From: Microcyclospora pomicola
Lineage: Eukaryota; Ascomycota; Dothideomycetes; Capnodiales
NCBI GenBank assembly: GCA_002786065.1
Contig: NHNY01000036.1
Coordinates: forward strand, 1 to 64,000
Direction of reading: 5' to 3'
DNA length: 64,000 bases
Below are positions 43,731 to 52,529 of the stretch, one piece after another. Under the pieces are notes generated by a model. That model was not told where the DNA came from and made no database searches. It was given only the letters and a program-made list of their open reading frames with translations. Made by a program: the position numbers and the translations under genes. Numbering within the stretch: the first letter of the stretch is position 1; the number at the start of each line of letters is the position of its first letter.

Positions 43731-46379
43731 ATGCCCATCCAAAGACTCGCAGAGGCGACCGTGCGAGTGCTAGGAGCCACACAGGCGCTCACTGATTCAA
43801 CATCGGTGGTCAAAGAGCTGCTGGACAACGCGTTAGATGCCAACGCCACATCAGTCTCGATCGAGATCAGTAGCAATACGTTAGACATCATCCAGGTCCG
43901 CGATACAGGCCACGGCATCCCGCCGGACGACCGTCTCGCGGTGGCCAGACCACATTGCACCAGCAAGATCACGCACGATGAAGAACTGAAAAGCATTGGC
44001 GGCGCTTCGCTTGGCTTTCGAGGCGAGGCGTTGGCCAGTATCGCCGAGGTAAGCGGCTCGCTGACCATCACCACGCGGATCGAAGAAGAGGCCGTCGCGG
44101 CGGTGTTGAGAATCAACCGGCAAGGTGAGGTTGCTGCGCAGGAACGTGTCTCTCACCCGGTAGGAACGACAGTCCGGATCACCGACTTCATCCAGAGCTT
44201 GGCCGTGCGGCGCCAGCACGCTCTCAAGAACTCGGAACGATCGCTCAAGAAAATCAAGCAGCTCCTACAGGCATACGCCTTTGCCCGACCGCATGTGCGC
44301 TTGTCGCTGCGGGTGCTCAAGGCCAAGACCGACCGCGGCAACTGGACGTATGCACCGACAGCCGGCGGAAGCCTGGAGGATGTGGCATGCAAGATCGTTG
44401 GCGCGGCGAGTGCTTCCCAGTGCGTGTCTGCAACCGTCGAAGCACGGGGCTTCGTGATGCGGGCCTTTCTGCCACGATTGGACGCCGATATCAGCAAGAT
44501 CAGCGGGCTGGGTGCGCACATCTCCGTCGATGCTCGTCCCGTCAATGTCAGTCGCGGCATGTTCAAGCAGATCGCGAAGCTCTTCAGGGATGCGTTAAAG
44601 CTCGCTGATGTAGCAGCTGATGGTGTCCGGGATCCGTTTCTTCACCTCGAAATCTCGTGTCCGCGTACGAGCTACGACGCGAATGTCGAGCCGGCGAAAG
44701 ATGATGTGCTGTTTGAGAATCCGGACGATGTGCTTGAGACGGCGAGACGATTGTTTGCTGCTGCGTATCCGTGTGCTGAGAAGCGTGTATCAGCAGCTGC
44801 ACGAATACTGCCAACCCACGAGGGACGTTCAGATGAGGCGGTTCCTGGAGAGGTCAGCCCTTTGATTTCCTCCCACACATCAGGAGACAGAGATCAAAGC
44901 TTTCGAGGTTCCATGCCGAATGGCAATGCAGCAACATTGACGACCTCGTTACCGCTTCAAGAAGCCGAGATACCAACATCACACGTCATGTCCAACATGT
45001 ACGATCACGAAGATATCGGTCCAATCCCTTCGGAAACGGCATCTCGCACTCAAGAAGACGACGACGAGCTCGAAAAACTTCGGCGATGTGGGGAAGACGT
45101 CACGCTCTCGAATCCATGGGTATATGCAGCGTTGAACTCCACTTCTACACGACTACCACAGTCGCAAGGCGTTGGCAGTTCTTCTATACCTGCTTCACCA
45201 CTGTCTGGGGCCATGTCGAGCTCTCCCCCAAAGCAAACCAGCCGCCTTGACTTTGACGATATCCCTTACTTACCGACTCCACAGGTATCCTCGCCGTTCC
45301 CACTCGTCCCTGGGATTCGACCTATCAACCTTGATCACTATTATGGGCATAGCAGTGACGGTGTAGTATCTGATTCCAGTCCGTCCAGATTTCGGGCGCC
45401 GTTCCATTCTCTTACTCAACATGATGCTGGTATGGACACGGAGCAACGACGTGGGCAAGACCAGGCTGTGGAAGAGCGTGGTTATTCAGATTATTCAGCC
45501 TCTGGAACCCCTCTAGAAGCCATACCGGAGAGGACTGCACGACCACGTCGTAGTGCGCAGAAATCCAGTGGGGCCAAGGCGATAAACCCACCTTACAAGA
45601 CACCCCTGAAGGGCCTCCACCAAAAAGAAAAGGCATGGTTCGATCACCTCGAGCATATCGGTCAACAACCACGAGCTTACAACAAACGACAACAGAAATC
45701 TCCGAACAGATCAGACCTGGTCGTACAAGGGGAGCGCTCGGACATGCCGTACAGTATGCAGACGCTGACGCCGCCGCGGAACAATCGTGATATTCGTGAT
45801 TTCGTCGAAACCGTGAGTATGACTCGTGATGAGCCTGTAGCGTCTGTTGACGACGCGCCTCCAAAGGCAAAGAGGCGCAGGACCAGTGACCGGCAAGCAT
45901 TGCAAGAAGTAAGCGGCAACGGTCACGAGCAGGGCGGAGAGGGCAACGAGCAGACTTCTGTGAACTTGAGAACGACTTCTCGCCGACGTAGAAGGAGTTC
46001 GCGCAAGCTGACACGAACGAAATCCTCTCGTCTTCCTCTCGAAAGCACTCCGATCGGTCAGGGGAGCCATGATCTGGTGCGCCAAGTGGTCACATCATGT
46101 CAAAGAATCAGAGAAGCAGTAGCACGAATCGACGAAAAGTTTTCATTGCAAGACTATCGAGATTCTGCGTTCGGTTCGGACGTCTTCAATACTTTGACCG
46201 ATAACCCTAATGCTATCGAGCATTTCACTACCAGGCTCAACGATCTGCTTGTTGCTAGATTTCCTAGCGGCTTGATGGTTCAGGACTTGTTCGCACTGGT
46301 CCAGCAAGCTCTGACAGCTCGGAAGACTACAGTGCTTGCTGATGATATTGTGGATGAGGACATTGAGATGTTGATCTAA
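43731..46379 (+). CDS. MLH2: MutL homologue of the Mlh2/PMS1 type
   Basis: A single-exon protein of 882 aa. The GHKL ATPase domain fills residues 1-340, with VVKELLDNALDANA (motif I), DTGHGIP (motif II) and GASLGFRGEALAS (motif III), then the S5 transducer fold. Residues 360-760 are low-complexity, with Ser/Pro and basic clusters. No DQHAxxER or other MutL endonuclease motif is found in the C-terminus. It is therefore unlike the nicking subunit (yeast Pms1, human PMS2) and fits yeast Mlh2/human PMS1, an accessory partner of Mlh1 in mismatch repair and gene-conversion control. The N-terminal LGATQALTDSTS is variable in this group. Confidence 0.82.
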   Translation: MPIQRLAEATVRVLGATQALTDSTSVVKELLDNALDANATSVSIEISSNTLDIIQVRDTGHGIPPDDRLAVARPHCTSKITHDEELKSIGGASLGFRGEALASIAEVSGSLTITTRIEEEAVAAVLRINRQGEVAAQERVSHPVGTTVRITDFIQSLAVRRQHALKNSERSLKKIKQLLQAYAFARPHVRLSLRVLKAKTDRGNWTYAPTAGGSLEDVACKIVGAASASQCVSATVEARGFVMRAFLPRLDADISKISGLGAHISVDARPVNVSRGMFKQIAKLFRDALKLADVAADGVRDPFLHLEISCPRTSYDANVEPAKDDVLFENPDDVLETARRLFAAAYPCAEKRVSAAARILPTHEGRSDEAVPGEVSPLISSHTSGDRDQSFRGSMPNGNAATLTTSLPLQEAEIPTSHVMSNMYDHEDIGPIPSETASRTQEDDDELEKLRRCGEDVTLSNPWVYAALNSTSTRLPQSQGVGSSSIPASPLSGAMSSSPPKQTSRLDFDDIPYLPTPQVSSPFPLVPGIRPINLDHYYGHSSDGVVSDSSPSRFRAPFHSLTQHDAGMDTEQRRGQDQAVEERGYSDYSASGTPLEAIPERTARPRRSAQKSSGAKAINPPYKTPLKGLHQKEKAWFDHLEHIGQQPRAYNKRQQKSPNRSDLVVQGERSDMPYSMQTLTPPRNNRDIRDFVETVSMTRDEPVASVDDAPPKAKRRRTSDRQALQEVSGNGHEQGGEGNEQTSVNLRTTSRRRRRSSRKLTRTKSSRLPLESTPIGQGSHDLVRQVVTSCQRIREAVARIDEKFSLQDYRDSAFGSDVFNTLTDNPNAIEHFTTRLNDLLVARFPSGLMVQDLFALVQQALTARKTTVLADDIVDEDIEMLI

Positions 46380-46716
46380 AGTGGTCTTTGCTGACAGACT
46401 AGTGACATTTGTTTGCTACCTTTTTTGCTTGATGCTCGACGCTGGGACGATTTGCTCTTACCGATAGCCCAGCCGGCATCACTATATGACATGTCGCTTG
46501 TGATGCGATCTCAGCTATTTCGCTCGATTGTACAATTGACTACACTGTTTTACACACGCTGTGGTGGTCACTGATGTCTTTTTTAGACGCGCGCGGTGAT
46601 TGGCTGCGCATTTGGAGCTATTTGCGGCCTTCACGTGCATCGACAATCACGCATTGTTAGAGCTTACCATTATTTTGCGACCTGTTCCCCTGCAAGTATT
46701 CACCTTACGACATAAG

Positions 46717-48244
46717 ATGAAGAGAACATCTTCAGCACGGCGAGTGCCGCGGAAGATCGGGCAAGATGATGACGAGCCTGAAGACTCGGCGACGGGCATT
46801 TCAAGCCAAACAGCAGGTATGCACAAATCTTCCTTCAAAGGCTGCAATGTTAGGTTCTGACAGCTCTTTCAGTCGTCGAGTCTGGCTGACGGTCGACCAT
46901 GTAGGATCTACCCTCAAGCGGCCAGTTGGCAAGCCGCGCAACTCTTCCTCCCTGCGCGCATCGTTTGGTCCTGGCGCGGTCGACTCTGACGATGATGATG
47001 CGTCGGGTGTCGTGACTCCGAGGAAAGGAGCGCTGGTCAAGAACGCGATCCAACGAAACGCTTCGAAGCGGTCGTCTCTCCTTGCGCAGACATTGCCAAG
47101 ACGCGCATCACCTAGCGGCGACGACGAGGATCGACCCAGCTACAGCGCGGATTCTCTGCGACAGCTGAAAGACAGCACGCCGACGACGCCACGCGAACTC
47201 AGCACGCCCGCCGCACAATCACAGACACTCGATCTATCTTCCAAGTTCGGCTCCTCGCTCGCTCGGTACGAGGTCTCGTCGTCCTCCAGCGCTATCCCTT
47301 CTGCAGCGGAGATCGCGGAGAAGAAGTCTCGGCGAGCACGACTGGCGAAAGAGCAGGCGGCGGAAGAATACATCTCGCTCGATCCTGATGATCCAGGGTT
47401 AGACGAGGATGGTGACGAGGACGACAACGTCATGACGAACGAGCTGGGTCGACTCGTCCTCAAGCCGAAAGATAAGTACCAGCAAGCGGAGTCGCGGCTG
47501 GTTCGGGATGATGAGGATATCATGGAGAACTTCGACGACTTCACCGAGGACGGCAAGATGGCGCTCGGGCGAAAAGCGGAAGTTGAGGCGCAGCGTAAGC
47601 GCAAGGCAGATATGGCGGCGCAGATCGCCGAGGCGGAAGCGGACGAGGAATCGGACGATTCGAATGCGAGCGAACGGGAGCGCAATGCAGTGTTTGAAGC
47701 CGCGCAGACGAAACACGGGACGTACAATGCGGTGGAGACTACGACATCGAACGATCCGTACGGGGATCTACGGCCCAAGACACCCCCGAAGATCTCCCCA
47801 CTACCTACGCTGGACGGGGTGGTGGAGAGGCTGCGAAGACAGCTCGCAGACATGCAGACGGAACGAAGCGGACGGCTGAAAGAGATGGCGGCGCTGCAGC
47901 GCGAGAAGATCCGGCTGGGCGAGGAGGAAGTGCGAATCCAGAAGGCGTTGAAGGAGACGGCGGAGAAGTTCCGGGTCTTGCGGGTGGAGAAGGGGATTGC
48001 TGGTCCGAATCAGGATGCTGAGGTGGGTGGTGGTGGTGGGATGCTCGAGGCACCGCCGGGGGATCCTGAGACGACTGGACCTGACGGCGCATCGTACGAG
48101 ATTATGGTGCCAGACGAGCTGGATACCGAGACAGGGAGTCCTGGTCTCGCTGGTGGTCTGGGATTCCATCCTCCCGGAGCTGGTCTCGGCAGCATGGCCT
48201 CGGGGATGTCTAGAGCGCCCGGAGATGATTCAGATGAGTATTAG
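46717..48244 (+). CDS. NTR2: Ntr2-like spliceosome disassembly factor
   Basis: Exons are 46717-46816 and 46905-48244, joining to 479 aa. Ntr2 forms the NTR complex with Ntr1 and the helicase Prp43, which takes apart the intron-lariat spliceosome. Family features are the basic start (RRVPRKIG) with acidic DDDEPEDS, RPVGKPRNSSSLRASFGPG, the KSRRARLAKEQ-AAEEYISLDP block and the coiled coil VVERLRRQLADMQTERSGRL near residue 365. The C-terminus is Gly/Asp-rich. An SV40-like promoter element is not seen; a CCAAT word (GTGATTGGCT) lies about 125 bp upstream. Confidence 0.86.
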
Positions 48245-49235
48245 CAGTATCTATATCCCTCGTAACCCCTCTCGGAAAGCGACTATAGCGTCCCCTACGA
48301 CGTGGAGTACAACGGTGTCCGGTCGAAGTGCGCCCACTCCCTCATACAAAGCGATGGGATTAATAAATGCACCCAATACACTCAAACAACTCCCTTCACA
48401 CTCGAGCTGTCAGATATCGAACCATGTCGAGATCGGATTTGCATCCGTCTACCGCACCTATCTTTGAGAGTACTGTTGGCCCTCTCCCTGCAGATGTCCT
48501 TTGCAACCTCATGATTCTTCACTGCCACTACTTCTGAATACAAATGCTGCGTGAGATGCAACTCATAGTTAGACATTCAGCAGATCTTGGCTGGATTTAT
48601 CTTAGACAGTTCCCAGGTCAGGAGATTGCCTGACAATATGACCTGGATAGTTGACATAGCACGCTGAACTTCAACTTGTGCTAGGCATTGGGCTATAGGT
48701 AAGACTTTATTGCAGATACACCATATACCTGGTTTCCTTATAGTCTGGGCTATCGGTTGCACCTCAAGCAGGGCTTGTATTGACAGGCCGGCAGGCGGAT
48801 AAGAGCACAATTTCTAGAGGAGCTCCGCAGGCAGTGGCCCCTTCGACCGGGCATCACTGTCTGTGTACGGGCTCTACAAGTTATTTCACCTACCTTATAT
48901 ATGCAGCATCTGAGTGAACATCACCTGTATAAAGACTTTAGGGAAGAATTCCTATTCTGCATATTTCTTTCATGGACCTTCTCTCAGTAGTGAGCTCACC
49001 GTACCTAAGTTAAAGCTCGAGTCACCATAATGTGTGCGACATTGTATGCAGAGCTATTCGCAACACACTTTGCTAGCTCTGTAACACAGATGTTGTTGGC
49101 TATGCGGTCGAGGTGGTCTTGTATTGTGCGGCCGGCGGGGAAGCGCGCAGATGACAAGCGCCGGCTCAACTTCGGGCACTCAACATTCACTGTATATATT
49201 TTTTCGTTGTGATTTCTGCAGCATCAAGAAACCTT
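48245..49235. other. Intergenic region with repeat R5
   Basis: 3' region of NTR2, then repeat-derived DNA (about 48590-48890). No gene is seen. Confidence 0.5.
48590..48890 (+). repeat. Dispersed decayed repeat, copy R5
   Basis: Blocks like GAGCACAATTTCTAGAGGAG, GGCAGTGGCCCCTTCGACCG and ACCTCAAGCAGGGCTTGTA match R2 and R6 in order. Confidence 0.5.
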
Positions 49236-49374
49236 GCCGGGGTAGCTCAATCGGTAGAGCGTGTGGCTCTTATACAGAGACAACCTCAAGGTCGCGGTAA
49301 GTCATGTCCCGCGTTCGATTGCGACTGTGCATCGTACTGATCTCCCTCATAGAGTTCGAGCCTCGCCTTCGGCT
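49236..49374 (+). tRNA. tRNA-Lys(CTT)-like gene split in the T stem by a 56-bp insert
   Basis: The acceptor GCCGGGG pairs with CTTCGGC (two G-T), and the D arm is GCTC-AATCGGTA-GAGC. The anticodon loop CTCTTA gives CTT (Lys), possibly with a 10-nt intron after position 37 (TACAGAGACA); the stem TGTGG/CCTCA then has one mismatch. The T stem GCGAG/CTCGC is perfect only if 49297-49352 is removed. That insert begins GTAAGT, has TACTGATC and ends CATAG, like a spliceosomal intron. Spliceosomal introns are not expected in Pol III tRNA genes, so the locus is either a pseudo-tRNA or something unusual. Confidence 0.55.
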
Positions 49375-49651
49375 ATTCCTACATGAAAAGGCATATTACA
49401 GCTCAATTCGTTCTTTTATTTTTTTTGAATTTTGTCTTTGTCTCTCGATTGCTGAATTTCAAGATGGCTTGTGAAGGCAGCCATCCATCATAAAGTATAC
49501 ATACCTTACCTACCTTATTTGCTACACAAACTGCTTCGCATTTTGTCGACAAGACGACTTTGGTGACGTGACCTTGCTTCGCAGTCCCGACAGCAGGAGG
49601 ATAGATAGATACCCTTCGCTACGCGACTGCTTCGCAGTAAGATACCACGCC

Positions 49652-49711
49652 CTAGCCACAACTGACCTGAGCAACACCCTTCGGGTGTCGCTCAGGGGTC
49701 AGTTGGGCTAG
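49652..49711. repeat. Long near-perfect hairpin
   Basis: Arms of about 28 nt run from CTAGCC to GGCTAG around a TTC loop (ACACCC-TTC-GGGTGT), with two small bulges. The hairpin stands directly before the duplicated tRNA 3' half. It could be a structured RNA, a cruciform or a remnant mobile end. Confidence 0.7.
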
Positions 49712-49713
49712 GA

Positions 49714-49774
49714 CAAGGTCGCGAGTTCGAGCCTCGCCTTCGGCTATTCCTACATGAAAGGCATATTACAGCTC
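49714..49774 (+). pseudogene. tRNA 3'-half copy without the insert
   Basis: CAAGGTCGCG is followed directly by AGTTCGAGCCTCGCC and the same 3' flank (CTATTCCTACATGAAA and on) as the split tRNA. No 5' half precedes it; the hairpin does. It serves as an uninterrupted reference for the 56-bp insert. Confidence 0.75.
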
Positions 49775-50224
49775 CAGAATTCCTTCTTTTTTTGTGCTTT
49801 TTGGCTTCAGACTCTAACCAGGGATGCTACACGTCTTCATTTTTTCACTTTGGATAGATGCAGCAAGAAAGGCACACCGAGACCGAGGACTTACTCCTCC
49901 TTAGAGGAACTGGAGTATCGGGATCCCGACTCCGAACACGAGCGTTCAGTTGCAGTGTACCTTGTGTATCTTACCTTATATAGATGTCATGACTGCAATG
50001 AATGCGTACAGTAATGCCCGGTCGAAGGGCCCGCTCCCTAGGAGCAGAACGGAAACGCTGGAACTCGGCTTGCTTTGTGCTATAAGGATGGCCAACGATA
50101 TGATGAAACTGGCTGAGCCAAATCAACAAGCTGATCACTGGACATCGACGGGACAGCCCACAATCGAACACCACGAATGACCAGCCCGCCTCCGAGATCG
50201 TGGCTTCACAGCAAAATCCAGGCC

Positions 50225-50500
50225 CTGCCGGCATATCCTCTCCAGTACAGTGGTATCTTGCCCAAGTGGCCCCCTCCCCAGCACGAAGTGAGGGTGTCAA
50301 TCAAGGTAGGGTGAACCCTCTCGATAAACCAGGAGTTGGCTGGGAGAGATCCCGACGAAAGCTTTTCAAATCTCTGGTTACCGGGTCTATCTCAAGCAGC
50401 GTTTGAACGTGGAGATCAGTGGGCTTGATGTATAAGAGTTCGCAGAGGGAACCCGCAGGGAGGGGCCATCTCGGCTAGAAGCCACTGTACGCTCGCTCCA
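50225..50500 (+). repeat. Dispersed decayed repeat, copy R6
   Basis: The best-kept left end of the family: TACAGTGGTATCTTGCCCAA then GTGGCCCCCTCCCCAGCACG. It shares its left end with R1 and R4 and its right part (GGAGGGGCCATCTCGGCTAG) with R1/R2. Confidence 0.6.
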
Positions 50501-51438
50501 GAGGTTGCGAGTGCATCTCTCCGCGAGGCAAGCAGTATTGAAGGCTTCGTGTCGGCGCTCAAACGAGTCATCGCAGGTGGGATGCTGGGAAGGGATCGAG
50601 ACGTCGTGCGGTTTCGCAGACTTCTGACCCAGTTACTGTACACGGACAATGTAATGGAGTACTATCCCGGACTGCATCGGACTGATACACTACATAGACC
50701 CATTTCCCTTTTCGCTATTTCACCCTTCACTTCTTCATCTGAAGCACAACCCTCTGGTCCACTCATCCCCACCTTCGTCGCCTCCTTTCGTCCTTTCTTC
50801 CTTCGTATCTTACAAAAAAAAGAGGAACCCTCGCCGTTTTCGGTTATGAAGAAGGGGAAAAAAGAGACCTGCGCGAGCAATTCGTCTTCCGTGGTGCTGG
50901 TTGTTGGGGATCTATGCGAGAAACTCTGAAAAAATCGGGGGCAGTCATGAGCTCTGTTTGGGTGGTGGTATCGTTGTCATTCGTTGTGCTTGTTGTGGAT
51001 GATGGAGATGATGTTCGTGTGAATGTGGATGGCAGCAGGATGTTTGCGGAGTCGTGCGTTCGTGGTCATGGTTGTGAGTATATTGGTGGCGTGGGTGAGT
51101 GAGGACGAGGGGTGTTGTGCCCGAGTGCTAGCTAGAATGCTTTGGCTGTCGAGTTCGAGATCGTGACGTCGTTGGCCTCCTGCTGTCTCGTGTCTCTCTC
51201 TGACGCTATGACACGCGTAAGGTCCGTGGTGTTGTTCACGACTGCAATATGTATGCGTGTCTTGTGAGAGACGACCCGACAGGCCGATTTGCAGATTCGA
51301 CCTGTCCAACATCAAGAGACACCACCAAACAGGTGTTGCTTGTCGATTTCAGCGAGATCATCTCGGCAGGCCATCATTCACTTCTCGATGAACATCTGAC
51401 TCTCCGAAACCACCATCAGCAGACAAAGGCGACCAGCC
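50501..51438. other. Intergenic region downstream of HAP3
   Basis: Short open frames only. A 3' region for HAP3 (minus strand) is expected at the right end. No gene or RNA is recognised. Confidence 0.45.
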
Positions 51439-52529
51439 CTAGTATTGGCCGTCTGCATGACCGACTCCATATGCAAAGTCGGTGCTGCTATCTGGACCCG
51501 GTTCCATGGCATTACCAATGGCATTGTGGTTGTTTTCGTACGATGGCGAGGCGACGTTGGGATTACCGCCACTGCCACTTGCCAGTGGCTTTTGATCACC
51601 TCGAGTGACGAGGTTCTGATGAGGTGGTTAGTGTTGAACATATAGATTCATGCCGAAGCACGGCGGGTCCATCAGGAAGACTCACCTCTCGATATCTCGC
51701 CAGGTAGATTTTGAGTGCTTCTCCGTAGTTCTCGAAGCCCAGCGAGGTCATTGCGAAGAGGATGTCCTCGCCATTCACCGTCTTTCGTTTCTCTTGTTGA
51801 CATTTCTCCGATGCTGATAGATGATAACCATCAGTAATGTCATTCCGCTTGACACACGCAACCACCCTCGCACTCACCTTCGCTCGTGATGAACGAGATG
51901 AACTCGCTCACGCACTCCTGCATACACTCCTTGGCTTCTTTGGCAATCTTGGCGTTATCCGGCAATGCCGTTTTCATGATGCGGGCGACTGGAGCAAAGT
52001 TGCGTATGTTAGCATCGACGTCCGACTTCTGCTTGGCTGCAGTGCAGCGTGGGATGGGCTGGGGAGAGCCGTGCGGTGGCGAGGGAGCGGACATGTCCAT
52101 TCGTCGAGCTGGGCGCGCGGCGGAAAAGGTGCAGGAGAAAGGGGTGGGTGAGGAGCCTCCCATTCGACAGGATACGCGCGTGAAGATGCAGTGTTATAGG
52201 CGATGCGGCGAGACTCCATGCTGGGCGTGACACGCAGGTGTCGCAAGCGCCGCGATGAAACAGCGTGACGAGGGGGAAGGGGGGACGTGAATGATTGCCA
52301 CCAGCACCTCAACATCATCAACAACAACAAGGCAAGGCGTGGTACAGGACTCACCATTGGCAATGGGTAACCAGCGATCCTGCTCCTTGACTTCAAAGTC
52401 GTAACCCAGGCCATGGTCGCCGGGGTCGTCTGATCGGTTCATTCCTTCAGGTGCTTGCGGCTCATGGTCGTCCGGCGATGGAGGGCCCGGTTCCACATCC
52501 TCCGGGTCTCGAGGAGGGCTTTGTGACAT
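51439..52529 (-). CDS. HAP3: CCAAT-binding complex subunit Hap3/NF-YB
   Basis: Four exons on the minus strand: 52529-52355, 51988-51878, 51813-51686 and 51615-51439, joining to 196 aa. Hap3 (HapC) is the H2B-like half of the CCAAT-binding heterotrimer with Hap2 and Hap5. The histone-fold core is complete: [60 protein letters not shown] and [19 protein letters not shown]. The N-terminus is acidic and Pro-rich; the C-terminal exon is Gly/Asn/Ser-rich and ends GHADGQY. Intron 1 is 366 bp, long for this genome, and splits the core at the ANV codons. The gene lies 49 kb from the CCAATCAC array in the same window. Confidence 0.97.

Noticed and set aside
47140-47853. Ser-rich minus-strand frame of 237 aa
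   Set aside because: It is antisense to NTR2.
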